NCBI GenBank assembly: GCA_002296965.1
Contig: DBIW01000029.1
Span: 4,436 to 62,201, forward strand
From: Treponema sp. UBA792
Lineage (GTDB): Bacteria > Spirochaetota > Spirochaetia > Treponematales > Treponemataceae
Direction of reading: 5' to 3'
DNA length: 57,766 nt
Each line of letters opens with the position of its first letter. The first letter of the stretch is position 1. The translations under genes were made by a program, and so were the position numbers. Below the pieces are notes generated by a model. It saw nothing but the letters and a program-made list of their open reading frames with translations, ran no database searches and was not told the origin of the DNA. Positions 40,545-49,632 of the stretch are shown piece after piece.

Positions 40545-42217
40545 ATTCCACTCCAATTTTCAGGTGCACTTCTGAGCCCCATCCTCTCAAGAAAAACCTC
40601 CGACACGTCAAGCCCGCAGTCCTTGAATTTTCTGCGCGCGGTCTTCCAGTCGCCGCCGTAATATGCCGCAAGTCCGTCCTCAAATACAGTGAATTTGTCT
40701 CCGGTCTCAGGATCCGCCTCGTTCGTATCAAGAGGAAAATATATCTTCTTTCCTTCCGTCTTTCCCTTGACCTGAACCGTATCAATCTCAAAGAATCTGT
40801 ACCTCGCGCTTTCGGCCTCGACCTCATTTTTTATATATTCAGATACGATTACAGGAAGGTGATAAACTCTGGTGAGTCCCTCAAGCCTTGAGGCGGAGTT
40901 CACGTTGTCTCCGATTACGGTGTTGGCCATGTGCTCCTGTGAGCCGATGTTCCCGTAGAAGACATTTCCTCCGTCGATTCCTACACCGACATCAATCAGA
41001 ACCGCCTGATAGACATTCTCCTCCGACTCGGTCAGAGTTCTTGTCTCCTCAATCTCCTTGCGCCGCTGGATCATCGCCGCCCTGAGTCCGGCTGTGACCC
41101 TTGTTATGTCCCATGCGGCCCTGACGGCGTTGTACGATTTTGACATACGCGAAGCAAGCGTTCCATAAATCGCAAGAATCGCGTCTCCGATTATGGAGCC
41201 GACGACACCGCTGTTCTCGTGGACATTATGGATGACGCGGTTGTAATGGACATTGAGCAAATCTATTATGTCATTTCCGAGCGTCTCCGTCCTATAGGTG
41301 AAACTTTTTATGTCCGAAAAAAGAATCGCAAGCTCGCGCTGTGTTCCCTCAAGCGCGATTCCGTGCTCCGAATAGGCCTTCGCGACGACATCCTTTGAGA
41401 CGAATTTCTGGAATGTTCCCAGAAGATTGTTCACCGATGACGAAAGCGCGTTGAATGACGCGGCAAGATAGGTGATGTCGTCATTCGGCGCGGAGGAAAG
41501 GTCTATCAGCTCCAGCTTCTGCTTCTTCTGCATCTCGTACAGATCCTGAGTGAACGTCCTTATCGTCATGAATTCACGGTTCAGTATTATGAATCCGACT
41601 ATAAGGAACATTATCGTGAGCACGATTATAAGAACGCCGGCATACAGGTAGACAAGCGTGGAATTCCTGTTAAGGTCGGAGCGCAGTTCCGCGCGTATAA
41701 GATAGTAGTCCCAGTCCGCCTGGTATTTGTACACGCCGAAATACTCGCCGTCAAAAGTCCTGAACGACAGGGAGCCTTCGTTTATTCCGTCAGCGAGCCG
41801 CCTGTTCAAGTCCTTCAGCGCGTGCGAATCAATGAAGCGGTCCCAATACGTGTTCTGATTGTTGCAGGCCATAAAGGTGATTGAGCCGAATCTGGTCACG
41901 CCGATAGCTATGCTGTTGGGATTGGAGAACCCAGCGGCGGCAACCTTGCGCAGCGCGACGGTCGTCTCATATTTGTTCTTTGAATATGAATAAATCTGAT
42001 ATTGATTCGAGGAATTGTTGTACAGCTCCTTCAGCTGCTCCACCATTATCTTGTTGTTCAGCCTGATTATCTGCCTCTGCGAAAGCTGAATCGATATGAA
42101 ATTCGTAGTAAAATTGGAAAGGAGTATAAGACATATAAAAATAAGAAGAATTTTAAGCCCGATAGGAACAATCCTAGTTTTTCCAACCTTTGAGAATAAG
42201 ACAGGCCGCACACCCAT
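40523..42217 (-). CDS. Membrane adenylate/guanylate cyclase (class III)
   Basis: The 564-residue protein has TM1 (about 20-40, LKILLIFICLILLSNF), a periplasmic sensor of about 145 residues, TM2 (about 190-215), a HAMP-like linker (FTQDLYEMQKKQKLELIDL, DDITYLAASFNALSSSVNNLL) and a class III cyclase domain (about 300-480). The cyclase keeps both metal Asp residues (ILFSDIKSF and IIGDAILAIYG) and the transition-state region (NTVIGDNVNSASRLEGL). It should make cAMP in response to an extracytoplasmic signal. A tail of about 65 residues (about 500-564) ends WSGIWTMTTK. Its ribosome site GGGAGG is strong, 9 bases before ATG. It is the first gene of the operon with the coiled-coil protein and is divergent from murJ. 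Confidence 0.88.
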   Translation of the reverse strand: MGVRPVLFSKVGKTRIVPIGLKILLIFICLILLSNFTTNFISIQLSQRQIIRLNNKIMVEQLKELYNNSSNQYQIYSYSKNKYETTVALRKVAAAGFSNPNSIAIGVTRFGSITFMACNNQNTYWDRFIDSHALKDLNRRLADGINEGSLSFRTFDGEYFGVYKYQADWDYYLIRAELRSDLNRNSTLVYLYAGVLIIVLTIMFLIVGFIILNREFMTIRTFTQDLYEMQKKQKLELIDLSSAPNDDITYLAASFNALSSSVNNLLGTFQKFVSKDVVAKAYSEHGIALEGTQRELAILFSDIKSFTYRTETLGNDIIDLLNVHYNRVIHNVHENSGVVGSIIGDAILAIYGTLASRMSKSYNAVRAAWDITRVTAGLRAAMIQRRKEIEETRTLTESEENVYQAVLIDVGVGIDGGNVFYGNIGSQEHMANTVIGDNVNSASRLEGLTRVYHLPVIVSEYIKNEVEAESARYRFFEIDTVQVKGKTEGKKIYFPLDTNEADPETGDKFTVFEDGLAAYYGGDWKTARRKFKDCGLDVSEVFLERMGLRSAPENWSGIWTMTTK

Positions 42218-42322
42218 TTGATTTTACCTCCCGTGACATGACGAACAGAATTTCCGCACGGACAGAAATATATACGCACGAAGCTCAGAAATTACTTTTT
42301 AGAGATACCCATTATAAATCAG

Positions 42323-42351
42323 TTGAATAAAATCTGCAACTTAATTATGCT
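42323..42351 (+). promoter_or_regulatory. Leaderless-type promoter of murJ
   Basis: TTGAAT (42323-42328), a 17-base spacer and TATGCT (42346-42351) end 7 bases before ATG 42359. This decides the murJ start, since an in-frame ATG at 42323 lies inside the -35 box. Confidence 0.75.
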
Positions 42352-42358
42352 GACCTGC

Positions 42359-44014
42359 ATGAATAAAAATGACGACAGGAAAAAGAACGGCGGTTCCCTG
42401 CTGAGATCTGGAATTCTGCTGTCCGTAATGACATTCGCCTCCAGAATCATGGGGCTTGTCCGCGAGATGACAAAGGCTTCTTTTCTCGGAACGACGATGT
42501 ATGCGGACGCATTCACAACCTCATTCATGATTCCGAACCTTCTCCGCCGCCTTTTCGCCGAGAACAGCATCTCGGTGGCATTCATTCCGACATTCAAAGC
42601 ATATCTTGAAAAAGGCGGCTCCGAAAGCAACAGGAAAGAGACTCAGGAATTTCTTGCGGCGACGTTCACCCTTGTGTCATTCGCGGCGGCCTGCACGGTC
42701 GTAATAGGAATATTGATAACACCACTTCTGACGCCGCTCTTCTGCAGCCGTCCGGATGCCGCCTCCGCCGGATATGCGGCGGAATTCGCGGCCTGGCTCG
42801 CAAAGAAAAACGAAATCACCGTGCTCACAAGAATAATGTTTCCGTATCTTCTGCTGATTTCGGTCGCGGCGTTCTTCCAGGGAATTCTGAACGGCTGCGG
42901 AATATTCTCGCCGTCAGGCTTTACTCCCGTACTTTTTAACGGAACGGTAATAGCGGCGACATACGCTCTTGCTCCGCACACGGAGAATCCGGCACGCGCC
43001 ATGGCGATAGGTGTCGTGCTCGGAGGAACAGTCCAGGCGCTTTTTCAGCTTCCGTTTGTCCTGAAGACCGGATGGAAAGTCTCTTTTACCGGACTCAGAA
43101 AGACATTCTCGAACCCCGGAACAAAGAAAGTGCTTGCCCTGATAGGTCCGACAGTAATCGGAATGGCCGCATACCAGCTGAATGACGTCGTATCCACCGC
43201 GCTGGCGAACAAAGCCGGAGAGGGAATCGCCGCAAGCCTACAGTATTCGATGCGGCTTCAGGAGCTGATTCTGGGAATTTTCGCGGTATCAATCGGAACC
43301 GTAATTCTTCCCGACCTTTCAGGCCTCGCCGCCCGCAGGGACTGGGAAAAATTCAACACGATGCTGATTCAGGCAATCAGAATAATCACGGTGATAACGA
43401 TTCCCGTCACCTTCTACTCGCTTGTGAACGGAAAGGAGCTGATTTCTCTTCTATATAAATCAAAAAAATTCAACGAGGAGTCGGTTCTTCTGACGCTTGG
43501 AGAATTCAGGTGGCATATCGCCGGACTTTTCTTCATAGCGGTGAACAGGATAATTTCTCCGGCATTCTACGCCCAGGGGAACACAAAGCTTCCGACAACC
43601 GCAGGAATAATCAGTTTCGGCGCCAATATTCTGCTTGCGCTCGCGCTCGCAGTTCCTATGGGCGGAAACGGAATTGCGCTTGCGCTCTCGCTTGCAAGCA
43701 TGGTGAATACGGTGTTTCTCTTCATGTTTATGGGAAAAATGAATTCCATGGACACGGCAAAGATTCTCAGGAGCACGCTGCTGTACATAGCAAGGATAAC
43801 GCTCTTTTCCGTAGCGGCGGCGGTTCCATGCTTTTTCCTCAGGCCGCAGCTTACAGGACTTTTCAGCGGAAAGAGCAGGCTCATCGCGCAAGGAGCACCG
43901 GCGGCGGTCTCGGCACTTGTTTTTGCAGCCATAGGAATATCGCTCCTTGTTGTCACAAAAGATCCGGCGCTGGGCGCGCTTGCAGGAAAAATCAGAAGCC
44001 ACAAGACAAAATAA
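42359..44014 (+). CDS. murJ: Lipid II flippase MurJ (MviN)
   Basis: The 551-residue polytopic protein has about 14 membrane helices. Its N-terminal signature RSGILLSVMTFASRIMGLVREMTKASFLGTTMYADAFTTSF, with the following IPNLLRRLFAENSISVAFIPTF, is diagnostic of MurJ; it includes the conserved Arg residues of the central cavity. It flips undecaprenyl-linked peptidoglycan precursor across the inner membrane. ATG 42359 was chosen because the promoter -10 ends 7 bases before it. The M24 peptidase gene follows after 21 bases and is probably co-transcribed. The early cytoplasmic loop holds an inserted KGGSESNRKETQEF stretch of ordinary type. Confidence 0.93.
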   Translation: MNKNDDRKKNGGSLLRSGILLSVMTFASRIMGLVREMTKASFLGTTMYADAFTTSFMIPNLLRRLFAENSISVAFIPTFKAYLEKGGSESNRKETQEFLAATFTLVSFAAACTVVIGILITPLLTPLFCSRPDAASAGYAAEFAAWLAKKNEITVLTRIMFPYLLLISVAAFFQGILNGCGIFSPSGFTPVLFNGTVIAATYALAPHTENPARAMAIGVVLGGTVQALFQLPFVLKTGWKVSFTGLRKTFSNPGTKKVLALIGPTVIGMAAYQLNDVVSTALANKAGEGIAASLQYSMRLQELILGIFAVSIGTVILPDLSGLAARRDWEKFNTMLIQAIRIITVITIPVTFYSLVNGKELISLLYKSKKFNEESVLLTLGEFRWHIAGLFFIAVNRIISPAFYAQGNTKLPTTAGIISFGANILLALALAVPMGGNGIALALSLASMVNTVFLFMFMGKMNSMDTAKILRSTLLYIARITLFSVAAAVPCFFLRPQLTGLFSGKSRLIAQGAPAAVSALVFAAIGISLLVVTKDPALGALAGKIRSHKTK

Positions 44015-44035
44015 GAAAGAGGAAGGAACTTGAAA

Positions 44036-45181
44036 ATGACGGAAAGAACAAAAGACGAGATGAATGAAATATACAGAGGACGCAGAAAAAAAGCCGCCGC
44101 ATATCTTACGGAGAACAATTTCGCCGCCGCCGTATTCATAGACAGCGAGTCGCACCGGGATCCGGCGGTTCCCTATCTGACCGGCCATCCGTCCGACGCG
44201 GTACTGATTCTGTTCAGTTCTGGGCAGACTGTGCTTGTCCCATGGGATGAGATACTGGCGAAAAAATCGGCCTTCTATGACAAGATGATTCCTTACACAA
44301 GATTCAGATGCAGCGACACAGATGCGGTAAAGTCCGTCCTGAATTCATCGGAGCAGCAGGCGAAAAAAAGAATAGAACTTCCTCCGTATCTGACGTATCC
44401 GAATTTCCTGAAATTCGTGGACGCGCTGTCTGAATACGACGTAAGATGCCGCGAGCACGGAGCCCATGAATTTGTCACCGAGATGCGCATGGTCAAGGAC
44501 GAATACGAGATTGAATGCACAAAAGAAGCTGCACGTATCGGCGACATCATAATCGGAATGATAGAGGAGCAGATAAAATCCGGAGAAATCAGAACGGAGA
44601 CAGATGTCGCCCTGCTGATAGAAAGGGAATGCCGGAAATACGGCTGCCAGCGCACAGGATTCGACACGCTTGCAGCCGGACCGTCCAGAAGCTTTGCGAT
44701 ACATGCATTTCCCAACTACACGTCGGCTCCCTGGCCCGGAAAGGGACTCTCGATTCTGGACTTCGGAGTCGTCTACAACGGCTACACGAGCGACACGACC
44801 GTGACGGTCGCGTCCGGAGAACTCACCGCCGAGCAGGAGAGGCAGCTGAGCCTTGTCCAGAAAGCATACGATGAATGTCTTCCGCTCTACAGAGACGGAA
44901 TTCCTGTAAAAGAGGCGGCAGAAAGGGCGGACGCTATATTCGCAGCGGCAAAGCGGAGGATGCCGCATACACTGGGACACGCCGTCGGACTTGAGATTCA
45001 CGAACAGCCGCGGATAAGCTCACGGAGCGCCGCTGACATAAAATTCAAGGCCGGAATGATTGTCACACTGGAGCCGGGCCTTTATGACGAGACGACAGGC
45101 GGATGCAGACTTGAGAACGATGTCCTCATCACGGAAGAAGGCAACGAGGTCATCTCCCATTCAAGGGTAATAAGAATTTAG
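44036..45181 (+). CDS. M24-family metallopeptidase (Xaa-Pro aminopeptidase-like)
   Basis: The 381-residue protein has a creatinase-type N-domain (about 1-140) and a pita-bread catalytic domain. The metal ligands are all visible: Asp in ILDFGVVYNG, Asp in YTSDTTVTVA, His in TLGHAVGLEIHE, Glu in VTLEPGLYD and Glu in CRLENDVLI. It should remove N-terminal residues before proline. ATG 44036 has GGAAGGA 8 bases upstream; a TTG six bases earlier is too close to it. It follows murJ by 21 bases. Two bases after the stop codon a perfect 15-bp palindrome begins that belongs to the MCP promoter region. Confidence 0.9.
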   Translation: MTERTKDEMNEIYRGRRKKAAAYLTENNFAAAVFIDSESHRDPAVPYLTGHPSDAVLILFSSGQTVLVPWDEILAKKSAFYDKMIPYTRFRCSDTDAVKSVLNSSEQQAKKRIELPPYLTYPNFLKFVDALSEYDVRCREHGAHEFVTEMRMVKDEYEIECTKEAARIGDIIIGMIEEQIKSGEIRTETDVALLIERECRKYGCQRTGFDTLAAGPSRSFAIHAFPNYTSAPWPGKGLSILDFGVVYNGYTSDTTVTVASGELTAEQERQLSLVQKAYDECLPLYRDGIPVKEAAERADAIFAAAKRRMPHTLGHAVGLEIHEQPRISSRSAADIKFKAGMIVTLEPGLYDETTGGCRLENDVLITEEGNEVISHSRVIRI

Positions 45182-45182
45182 A

Positions 45183-45197
45183 ACTAATATTATTAGT
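45183..45197. repeat. 15-bp palindrome abutting the MCP promoter
   Basis: ACTAATA-T-TATTAGT is a perfect palindrome with one central base. It ends immediately before the -35 box of the MCP promoter, which suits an operator. No T-run follows it, so it is a poor terminator for the peptidase gene. Confidence 0.6.
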
Positions 45198-45226
45198 TTG
45201 TAATTTCGTCCGCCTTATGCTAAAAT
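45198..45226 (+). promoter_or_regulatory. Promoter of the MCP gene
   Basis: TTGTAA (45198-45203) and TAAAAT (45221-45226) are 17 bases apart. The leader to ATG 45317 is about 85 bases, unlike the leaderless genes around it. Confidence 0.7.
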
Positions 45227-45260
45227 AGTGCTTCTTTCGTTCACCAGAACCACCTCATAA

Positions 45261-45294
45261 GCACATTCCCAGGGATATTTTCCTTGGAATGTGC
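45261..45294 (+). promoter_or_regulatory. Stable hairpin in the MCP mRNA leader
   Basis: GCACATTCC (45261-45269) pairs perfectly with GGAATGTGC (45286-45294), and an inner AGG/CCT adds to the stem around an 8-base loop. A short T-tract follows (GTTTTTAC, 45299-45306), then AGGAG and ATG. It could be an attenuator or a translation-controlling structure. It matches no riboswitch that I know. Confidence 0.6.
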
Positions 45295-45316
45295 CAAAGT
45301 TTTTACAGGAGTTGAC

Positions 45317-47233
45317 ATGAAAAAAGCTGCGGGCATAATCAGGAAATTCATTCCGGCGGGATTCATCGGAGGCTGCATAGGCGCGCTTTCTCTAAGATGG
45401 CTGGCGCTTGCCCTTCTCTACAGGCAGATGGAGGATTTCTTCTCCGGAATTCTGACCACGCTTCTCGCCGTCATAGTTCTTGCGGGACTGACATCGGCAT
45501 ATATCGCAAAAGTTCTCGGTCCGATCGAGGCGATCGCCGGAAAAATCCAGAACGAGAGGCAGCCCGCGGGAAAGGACGAAATCAAAAAAGTCTCGTCCGC
45601 ATACAAAAAAGTCATGACCGCAATCATCATCCAGAATCTGATAGGTTTCATAATAGGACAGTTCGCTGTCTCCGTGATTGACTTCCGGACCGGCGCAGTT
45701 CCCTACGAATCCTCACGTTTTCTGATAATAATGATTCAGGCGACCTGCGTCGGAATAATGATGACAATGTACGAAATCTACTATTTTGACATGCTCTTTG
45801 CCCCATACCGGGAACTCCTCGGCATCCACACGATGCAGGAGATGACGGAAAAAAGGAAAACACGTCCGATTTCGACGAAAATCCTTCTTGTCACAGCTGT
45901 CGTGCTTGTATTCATGGGGATAAACGCGTTCTCCGTAGGATACGGACTGATTCACGGGGACAATCTTCCCGGTCAGAATCAGATGATGCGCACATATCTT
46001 TCCTACGGGACGGCCTGCATTGTCCTGTTCTTTGCGGAATGCATAGGACTTATGTTCATAGTCACAAAGGAGATGAGGCAGCGCATAGCGAACACCACGG
46101 AGCTGGTGTCGGAGCTGAAGGACTCAGGCGATCTTTCAAAGAGAATAAACCTGAGCATAACAGATGACATCGGAAACCTCATAAGCACCCAGAACATGCT
46201 GATGGACAAGCTCAGATCCATGATAATAAGCCTCAAAAACGAGACGGGAACAGTATCCGTATCGGCGGAGGTCCTTACAGGCTCATCGTCAAAATCACTT
46301 GAGGCGGTGGAATCCATGAAAACCGCGATCAGCGAAATAGACGCAGAGGACAAGACGACAAATGAGATTATCGGGCGCACATATTCGGACATACAGATTC
46401 TCAAGGAGAATGCGGAGAAGGTCGAGCAGCAGGTGGTGAACCAGAGCGGCTCAATACAGAAGGCATCGCAATCAATCGGGGTGATGGCGCAGAACATAAC
46501 ATCCATCGCCGACACAGCAAAGACGGCGGACGAAATTTCCGAAAAACTGAAGGAGTCGAGCAGACAGGGAACAAGCGCCATAACATCCGCACAAGAAGCG
46601 ATCGCGCTTATCCAGAAGTCAAGCGAAGAAGTCCAGAACACAATCGGACTGATTCAGGAAATAGCCAGCAAGACGAACCTGCTCTCAATGAACGCCTCAA
46701 TCGAAGCGGCCCACGCGGGAGAGGCCGGAAAAGGATTCGCTGTCGTCGCAAGCGAGGTCCGTTCCCTCGCAACCACAAGCGCGAAGAACGCCCAGACGAT
46801 ACAGTCATACATGAAGGACATGGCGGACAAGATAAACAACGGTGTCGAGGCGATGAAGGCCGCCGGAAACGCATTCTCCATGATAGACAGAGGAATAGAT
46901 GAGACGGCCGGAATCGTAAGAAGGATAACGCAGTCCGCGGAGGAGCAGCGGGAGGGCACAAGAACCACTCTGGATGCCACACAGGATGTTGTACATTCAA
47001 TAGGACTTATAAAGGAGCTGGCAAGCTCCCAGCGCGAGCACACCGACAATGTCTACGAAAACACCAAAAATATCGTCACATCATCGGAAGCGATTTCCGC
47101 GGCGCTGCACAGGACATCCAAGGCGGCGGAAAACCTGAATTCGATTCTTGCGGATGTGGACAGATGCGCCGCCGAGAACACGAAAGCCGTAATGTCCATG
47201 AAAAAACACATAGACGAATTCAAGACCGTCTGA
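45317..47233 (+). CDS. Methyl-accepting chemotaxis protein
   Basis: The 638-residue protein has an N-terminal membrane part with about six hydrophobic helices (about 10-250, including GFIGGCIGALSLRWLALALLY, LIGFIIGQFAV and ILLVTAVVLVFMGINAF) rather than the usual two. A HAMP-like segment follows (about 255-305), then a cytoplasmic signalling coiled coil. The hairpin tip EIASKTNLLSMNASIEAAHAGEAGKGFAVVASEVRSLA (about 455-490) is the canonical CheA/CheW contact. The multi-helix sensor suggests detection within the membrane or of its energy state. ATG 45317 has AGGAG 5 bases upstream; an ATG 33 bases earlier lies in the leader hairpin. It is monocistronic. Confidence 0.9.
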   Translation: MKKAAGIIRKFIPAGFIGGCIGALSLRWLALALLYRQMEDFFSGILTTLLAVIVLAGLTSAYIAKVLGPIEAIAGKIQNERQPAGKDEIKKVSSAYKKVMTAIIIQNLIGFIIGQFAVSVIDFRTGAVPYESSRFLIIMIQATCVGIMMTMYEIYYFDMLFAPYRELLGIHTMQEMTEKRKTRPISTKILLVTAVVLVFMGINAFSVGYGLIHGDNLPGQNQMMRTYLSYGTACIVLFFAECIGLMFIVTKEMRQRIANTTELVSELKDSGDLSKRINLSITDDIGNLISTQNMLMDKLRSMIISLKNETGTVSVSAEVLTGSSSKSLEAVESMKTAISEIDAEDKTTNEIIGRTYSDIQILKENAEKVEQQVVNQSGSIQKASQSIGVMAQNITSIADTAKTADEISEKLKESSRQGTSAITSAQEAIALIQKSSEEVQNTIGLIQEIASKTNLLSMNASIEAAHAGEAGKGFAVVASEVRSLATTSAKNAQTIQSYMKDMADKINNGVEAMKAAGNAFSMIDRGIDETAGIVRRITQSAEEQREGTRTTLDATQDVVHSIGLIKELASSQREHTDNVYENTKNIVTSSEAISAALHRTSKAAENLNSILADVDRCAAENTKAVMSMKKHIDEFKTV

Positions 47234-47268
47234 TTCAGTAAAAAACTTCCCGGAACGGAACAGACAGG

Positions 47269-47306
47269 AGAAGGGCGGCGTTTTCACCGGAAACCGCCGC
47301 CCTTCT
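47269..47306 (+). terminator. Hairpin terminator between MCP gene and lgt
   Basis: The 12-bp perfect stem AGAAGGGCGGCG/CGCCGCCCTTCT (47269-47280 with 47295-47306) is very stable. The following T-tract is weak (CTTCTTACG). It lies between convergent genes. Confidence 0.65.
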
Positions 47307-47361
47307 TACGCATCCATGCAGATCAATGGAAAGTCTTTACTCAAATACCGCGGCGCGGCTC

Positions 47362-48345
47362 TTATTCGGACGCAGATTTCTTCCGGCGGCTCATCATATA
47401 CAGAACCGCAGAACCCGCCACCGATCCTGCAATCATTATAAAACATAGAATCTGTCCGGTAGAGAAATTCAGAAGCGATGTGTTCATATAAATCGGTGCC
47501 CCGGTATCCTTTGCAATCCTGTAACCGAGATCCGCATCCGGCTCACGGAAATATTCTATTATAAAACGGAAAATTCCATAGCCGCCGGTGTAAATCATCG
47601 AGAGCATACCGTCAAATTTCCTGTGCCTGCGCATGAACCACAGAATCAGCCATAGAACAAGCCCCTCGAACAATGCCTCATAAAGCTGGCTCGGATGGCG
47701 CGGAAGATTGACAAGTCTGCTTCCGCCAATATCCATTCCTATTTTAGCGGCAAATTCCTGCACCCAGGGAAGCGAGGCGGAGAATCTCTCGGCTCCTGGA
47801 AAAACGATTCCCCAGGGGACATCGGTTATTCTTCCGTAAAGCTCTCCGTTCATGAAATTTCCTATACGTCCGAATGTGTATCCGAGAGGAATCGCAACGG
47901 CTATCGCGTCAATCCATCTGAACACCGGCTTTTTGTGTCTCGCGCACCAGAATATCATTCCCGCAAAACCGCCGATAAATCCGCCGTGATACGACATTCC
48001 GGCAAGGCCGGTGAATTTTCCAGACGCATCGAACGGCCAGAAAATCAGCCACGGCTTCTTGAAATAAAGTCCGCTCGTGTCATATACAAGCGCCGAGAAA
48101 ATCCGTGCTCCCAAAAGAAGGAACACAATTCCTGTCGCGATAAAACTGAAAATGTCATCATCCGACACTTTTCCGTCAGCAGTGTCCAGCATACCTTCCC
48201 GCGCGACTTTTCTGAGCACGAAATATGCGGTTCCAAAGGCGAACACATACATAAGTCCGTACCAGCGGAGAAGTCCCAGGAACGGAACGGACGGAAAAAT
48301 CTGAGGATGAATCCAGGACGGATAATTTATATATAAAGGCAACAT
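47362..48345 (-). CDS. lgt: Prolipoprotein diacylglyceryl transferase
   Basis: The 327-residue polytopic enzyme attaches diacylglycerol to the lipobox cysteine of prolipoproteins, as needed for the giant lipoprotein, the efflux-operon lipoprotein and others here. The Lgt signature GRIGNFMNGELYGRITDVPWGIVFPGAERF is complete, and HPSQLYEALFEGLVLW, SYHGGFIGG and FRFIIEYFREPD also match. The start at ATG 48345 is decided by GGGAG 4 bases upstream; an earlier in-frame ATG has none. It follows the FlhG-like gene on the same strand with an 89-base gap, in which TTGCGT-17-TATGTC may be a promoter. Confidence 0.94.
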   Translation of the reverse strand: MLPLYINYPSWIHPQIFPSVPFLGLLRWYGLMYVFAFGTAYFVLRKVAREGMLDTADGKVSDDDIFSFIATGIVFLLLGARIFSALVYDTSGLYFKKPWLIFWPFDASGKFTGLAGMSYHGGFIGGFAGMIFWCARHKKPVFRWIDAIAVAIPLGYTFGRIGNFMNGELYGRITDVPWGIVFPGAERFSASLPWVQEFAAKIGMDIGGSRLVNLPRHPSQLYEALFEGLVLWLILWFMRRHRKFDGMLSMIYTGGYGIFRFIIEYFREPDADLGYRIAKDTGAPIYMNTSLLNFSTGQILCFIMIAGSVAGSAVLYMMSRRKKSASE

Positions 48346-48434
48346 TTTTCTCCCATAAAAAGTCGATAAAGCCTGCGACGCAAACTCTTGAAAATCATAT
48401 ACCGGACATACCGCGCGAACCCGCGGCACGCAAA

Positions 48435-49586
48435 TCAGCGGACATCAAATCCCTGCGACGCCGCTTTTACAAGTTTTGTCTTTAGCAGCTGGTTCTCCTT
48501 GCGGAGCTGCGTTATCTCGTACTGCTGGGTCTTTATCATTTCGGCAAGCTCCCCGGAAGAAAGCACGCCTCCCGAAACCATATCGTCTATTCCGGAAAGT
48601 CTCAGCGTATAATCCTCCGCAGCCTCGTCCGCGGCGTCGTCAAATCCGTCTCCGGAAAAGCTGTCAGGATTAAAGTCCGCGTCGAATTTTCTTGCACCCG
48701 ACGCAATCACCTTGTCGGAGATTCTGTAGACAGCCTGGCCGAGAACGGAACGCGGCTTGTAGACGACAATCGGAAGCTGGGAGGAAAGGGCTTTCTCCTG
48801 AAGCATATCGCGGAACATTACACCAAGATATTCAATCTCAAGTCCAAGATACTGGTTGCATGATTTTTTTATCCTCTGAACCTTATCGGTGTCTTTCGGA
48901 TCCTCAATCATGTTCACCACAAGCCTGGGCCGGAACTGCTGCATCCTGTTGATGAACAGGCGCGTCGTCATGGGATCCGCGCGGGAAAGCGACTGGACAA
49001 GCTGGGGTATATACAGTTTCTGCATTGACACAGAATCCTTCTTAAGCGTGTCGAGAAGTTCCCGGCCGGGAGTTCCGCGCTTGAAAGTCGTATACAGAAG
49101 CCTGAAAACCGCATTTTTAAGAAACAGATATGCATTGAGCGTCGCGGTCACAGCCGGAGCGGTAACGATTATTCCCTGCGGGGACAGAAGGAACATATCA
49201 AGAATAAACTGATGGGTTCCTGCTCCAAGATCCAGAATCAGAAAATCCGTGTCTATGTTGTTCAGATTCCGTATGAGTTTGACTTTCTGGGCATGTTTCA
49301 GCGAGGTAAGATCCGGAATCTGGCTGTCACCGGCGATAAAGCTCACATTCTGATAGTCAGTCGGCTGGATTATATCCTTAAAGTCGCTTTTTTCCGTGAA
49401 CCAGGAACCGAGGCTCGCGCCGCCCTGCCGCTGTCCTATAACCAGATGAAGATTGGATGCGCCCAAATCAAGGTCAGCCACGACAACCCTTTTTCCCTGC
49501 TGTCCCAATGCAATCGCAAGATTCGCGGAAAGAAGACTTTTGCCTACGCCGCCCTTTCCGCTTGCTACTGGAATTATCTGTGCCAT
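48435..49586 (-). CDS. MinD/FlhG-like ParA-family ATPase
   Basis: The 383-residue protein begins MAQIIPVASGKGGVGKS, with the deviant Walker A motif (Lys11 and Lys16). It continues VVVADLDLGASNLHLVIG, the FlhG/MinD-type switch region, and LILDLGAGTHQFILDMFLL (Walker B, about 117). After the ATPase core there is an unusual insertion (about 165-225: FKRGTPGRELLDTLKKDSVSM) and an acidic linker. The C-terminus ends in a short coiled coil (AEMIKTQQYEITQLRKENQLLKTKL). It may control the number or position of flagella or another polar structure, but no flagellar genes surround it. It is preceded by an extended -10 (TGATATAAT) with a 6-base gap to ATG. Confidence 0.8.
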   Translation of the reverse strand: MAQIIPVASGKGGVGKSLLSANLAIALGQQGKRVVVADLDLGASNLHLVIGQRQGGASLGSWFTEKSDFKDIIQPTDYQNVSFIAGDSQIPDLTSLKHAQKVKLIRNLNNIDTDFLILDLGAGTHQFILDMFLLSPQGIIVTAPAVTATLNAYLFLKNAVFRLLYTTFKRGTPGRELLDTLKKDSVSMQKLYIPQLVQSLSRADPMTTRLFINRMQQFRPRLVVNMIEDPKDTDKVQRIKKSCNQYLGLEIEYLGVMFRDMLQEKALSSQLPIVVYKPRSVLGQAVYRISDKVIASGARKFDADFNPDSFSGDGFDDAADEAAEDYTLRLSGIDDMVSGGVLSSGELAEMIKTQQYEITQLRKENQLLKTKLVKAASQGFDVR

Positions 49587-49592
49587 GCGCCA

Positions 49593-49601
49593 ATTATATC
49601 A
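49593..49601 (-). promoter_or_regulatory. Extended -10 promoter of the FlhG-like gene
   Basis: The minus-strand TGATATAAT (TATAAT at 49593-49598) ends 6 bases before ATG 49586. No good -35 is seen. Confidence 0.65.
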
Positions 49602-49632
49602 TGATTACAGGCTCAAAACTAGTCAATTCTAT

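Noticed and set aside
45183..45197. Palindrome as terminator of the M24 peptidase gene
   Set aside because: The stem is all A/T except one pair per arm, and no T-run follows; its contact with the next -35 box fits an operator better.
46003..47049. Several long minus-strand frames opposite the MCP gene
   Set aside because: They are antisense images of the Ala/Glu/Ser-rich coiled coil, with no promoter or ribosome site.
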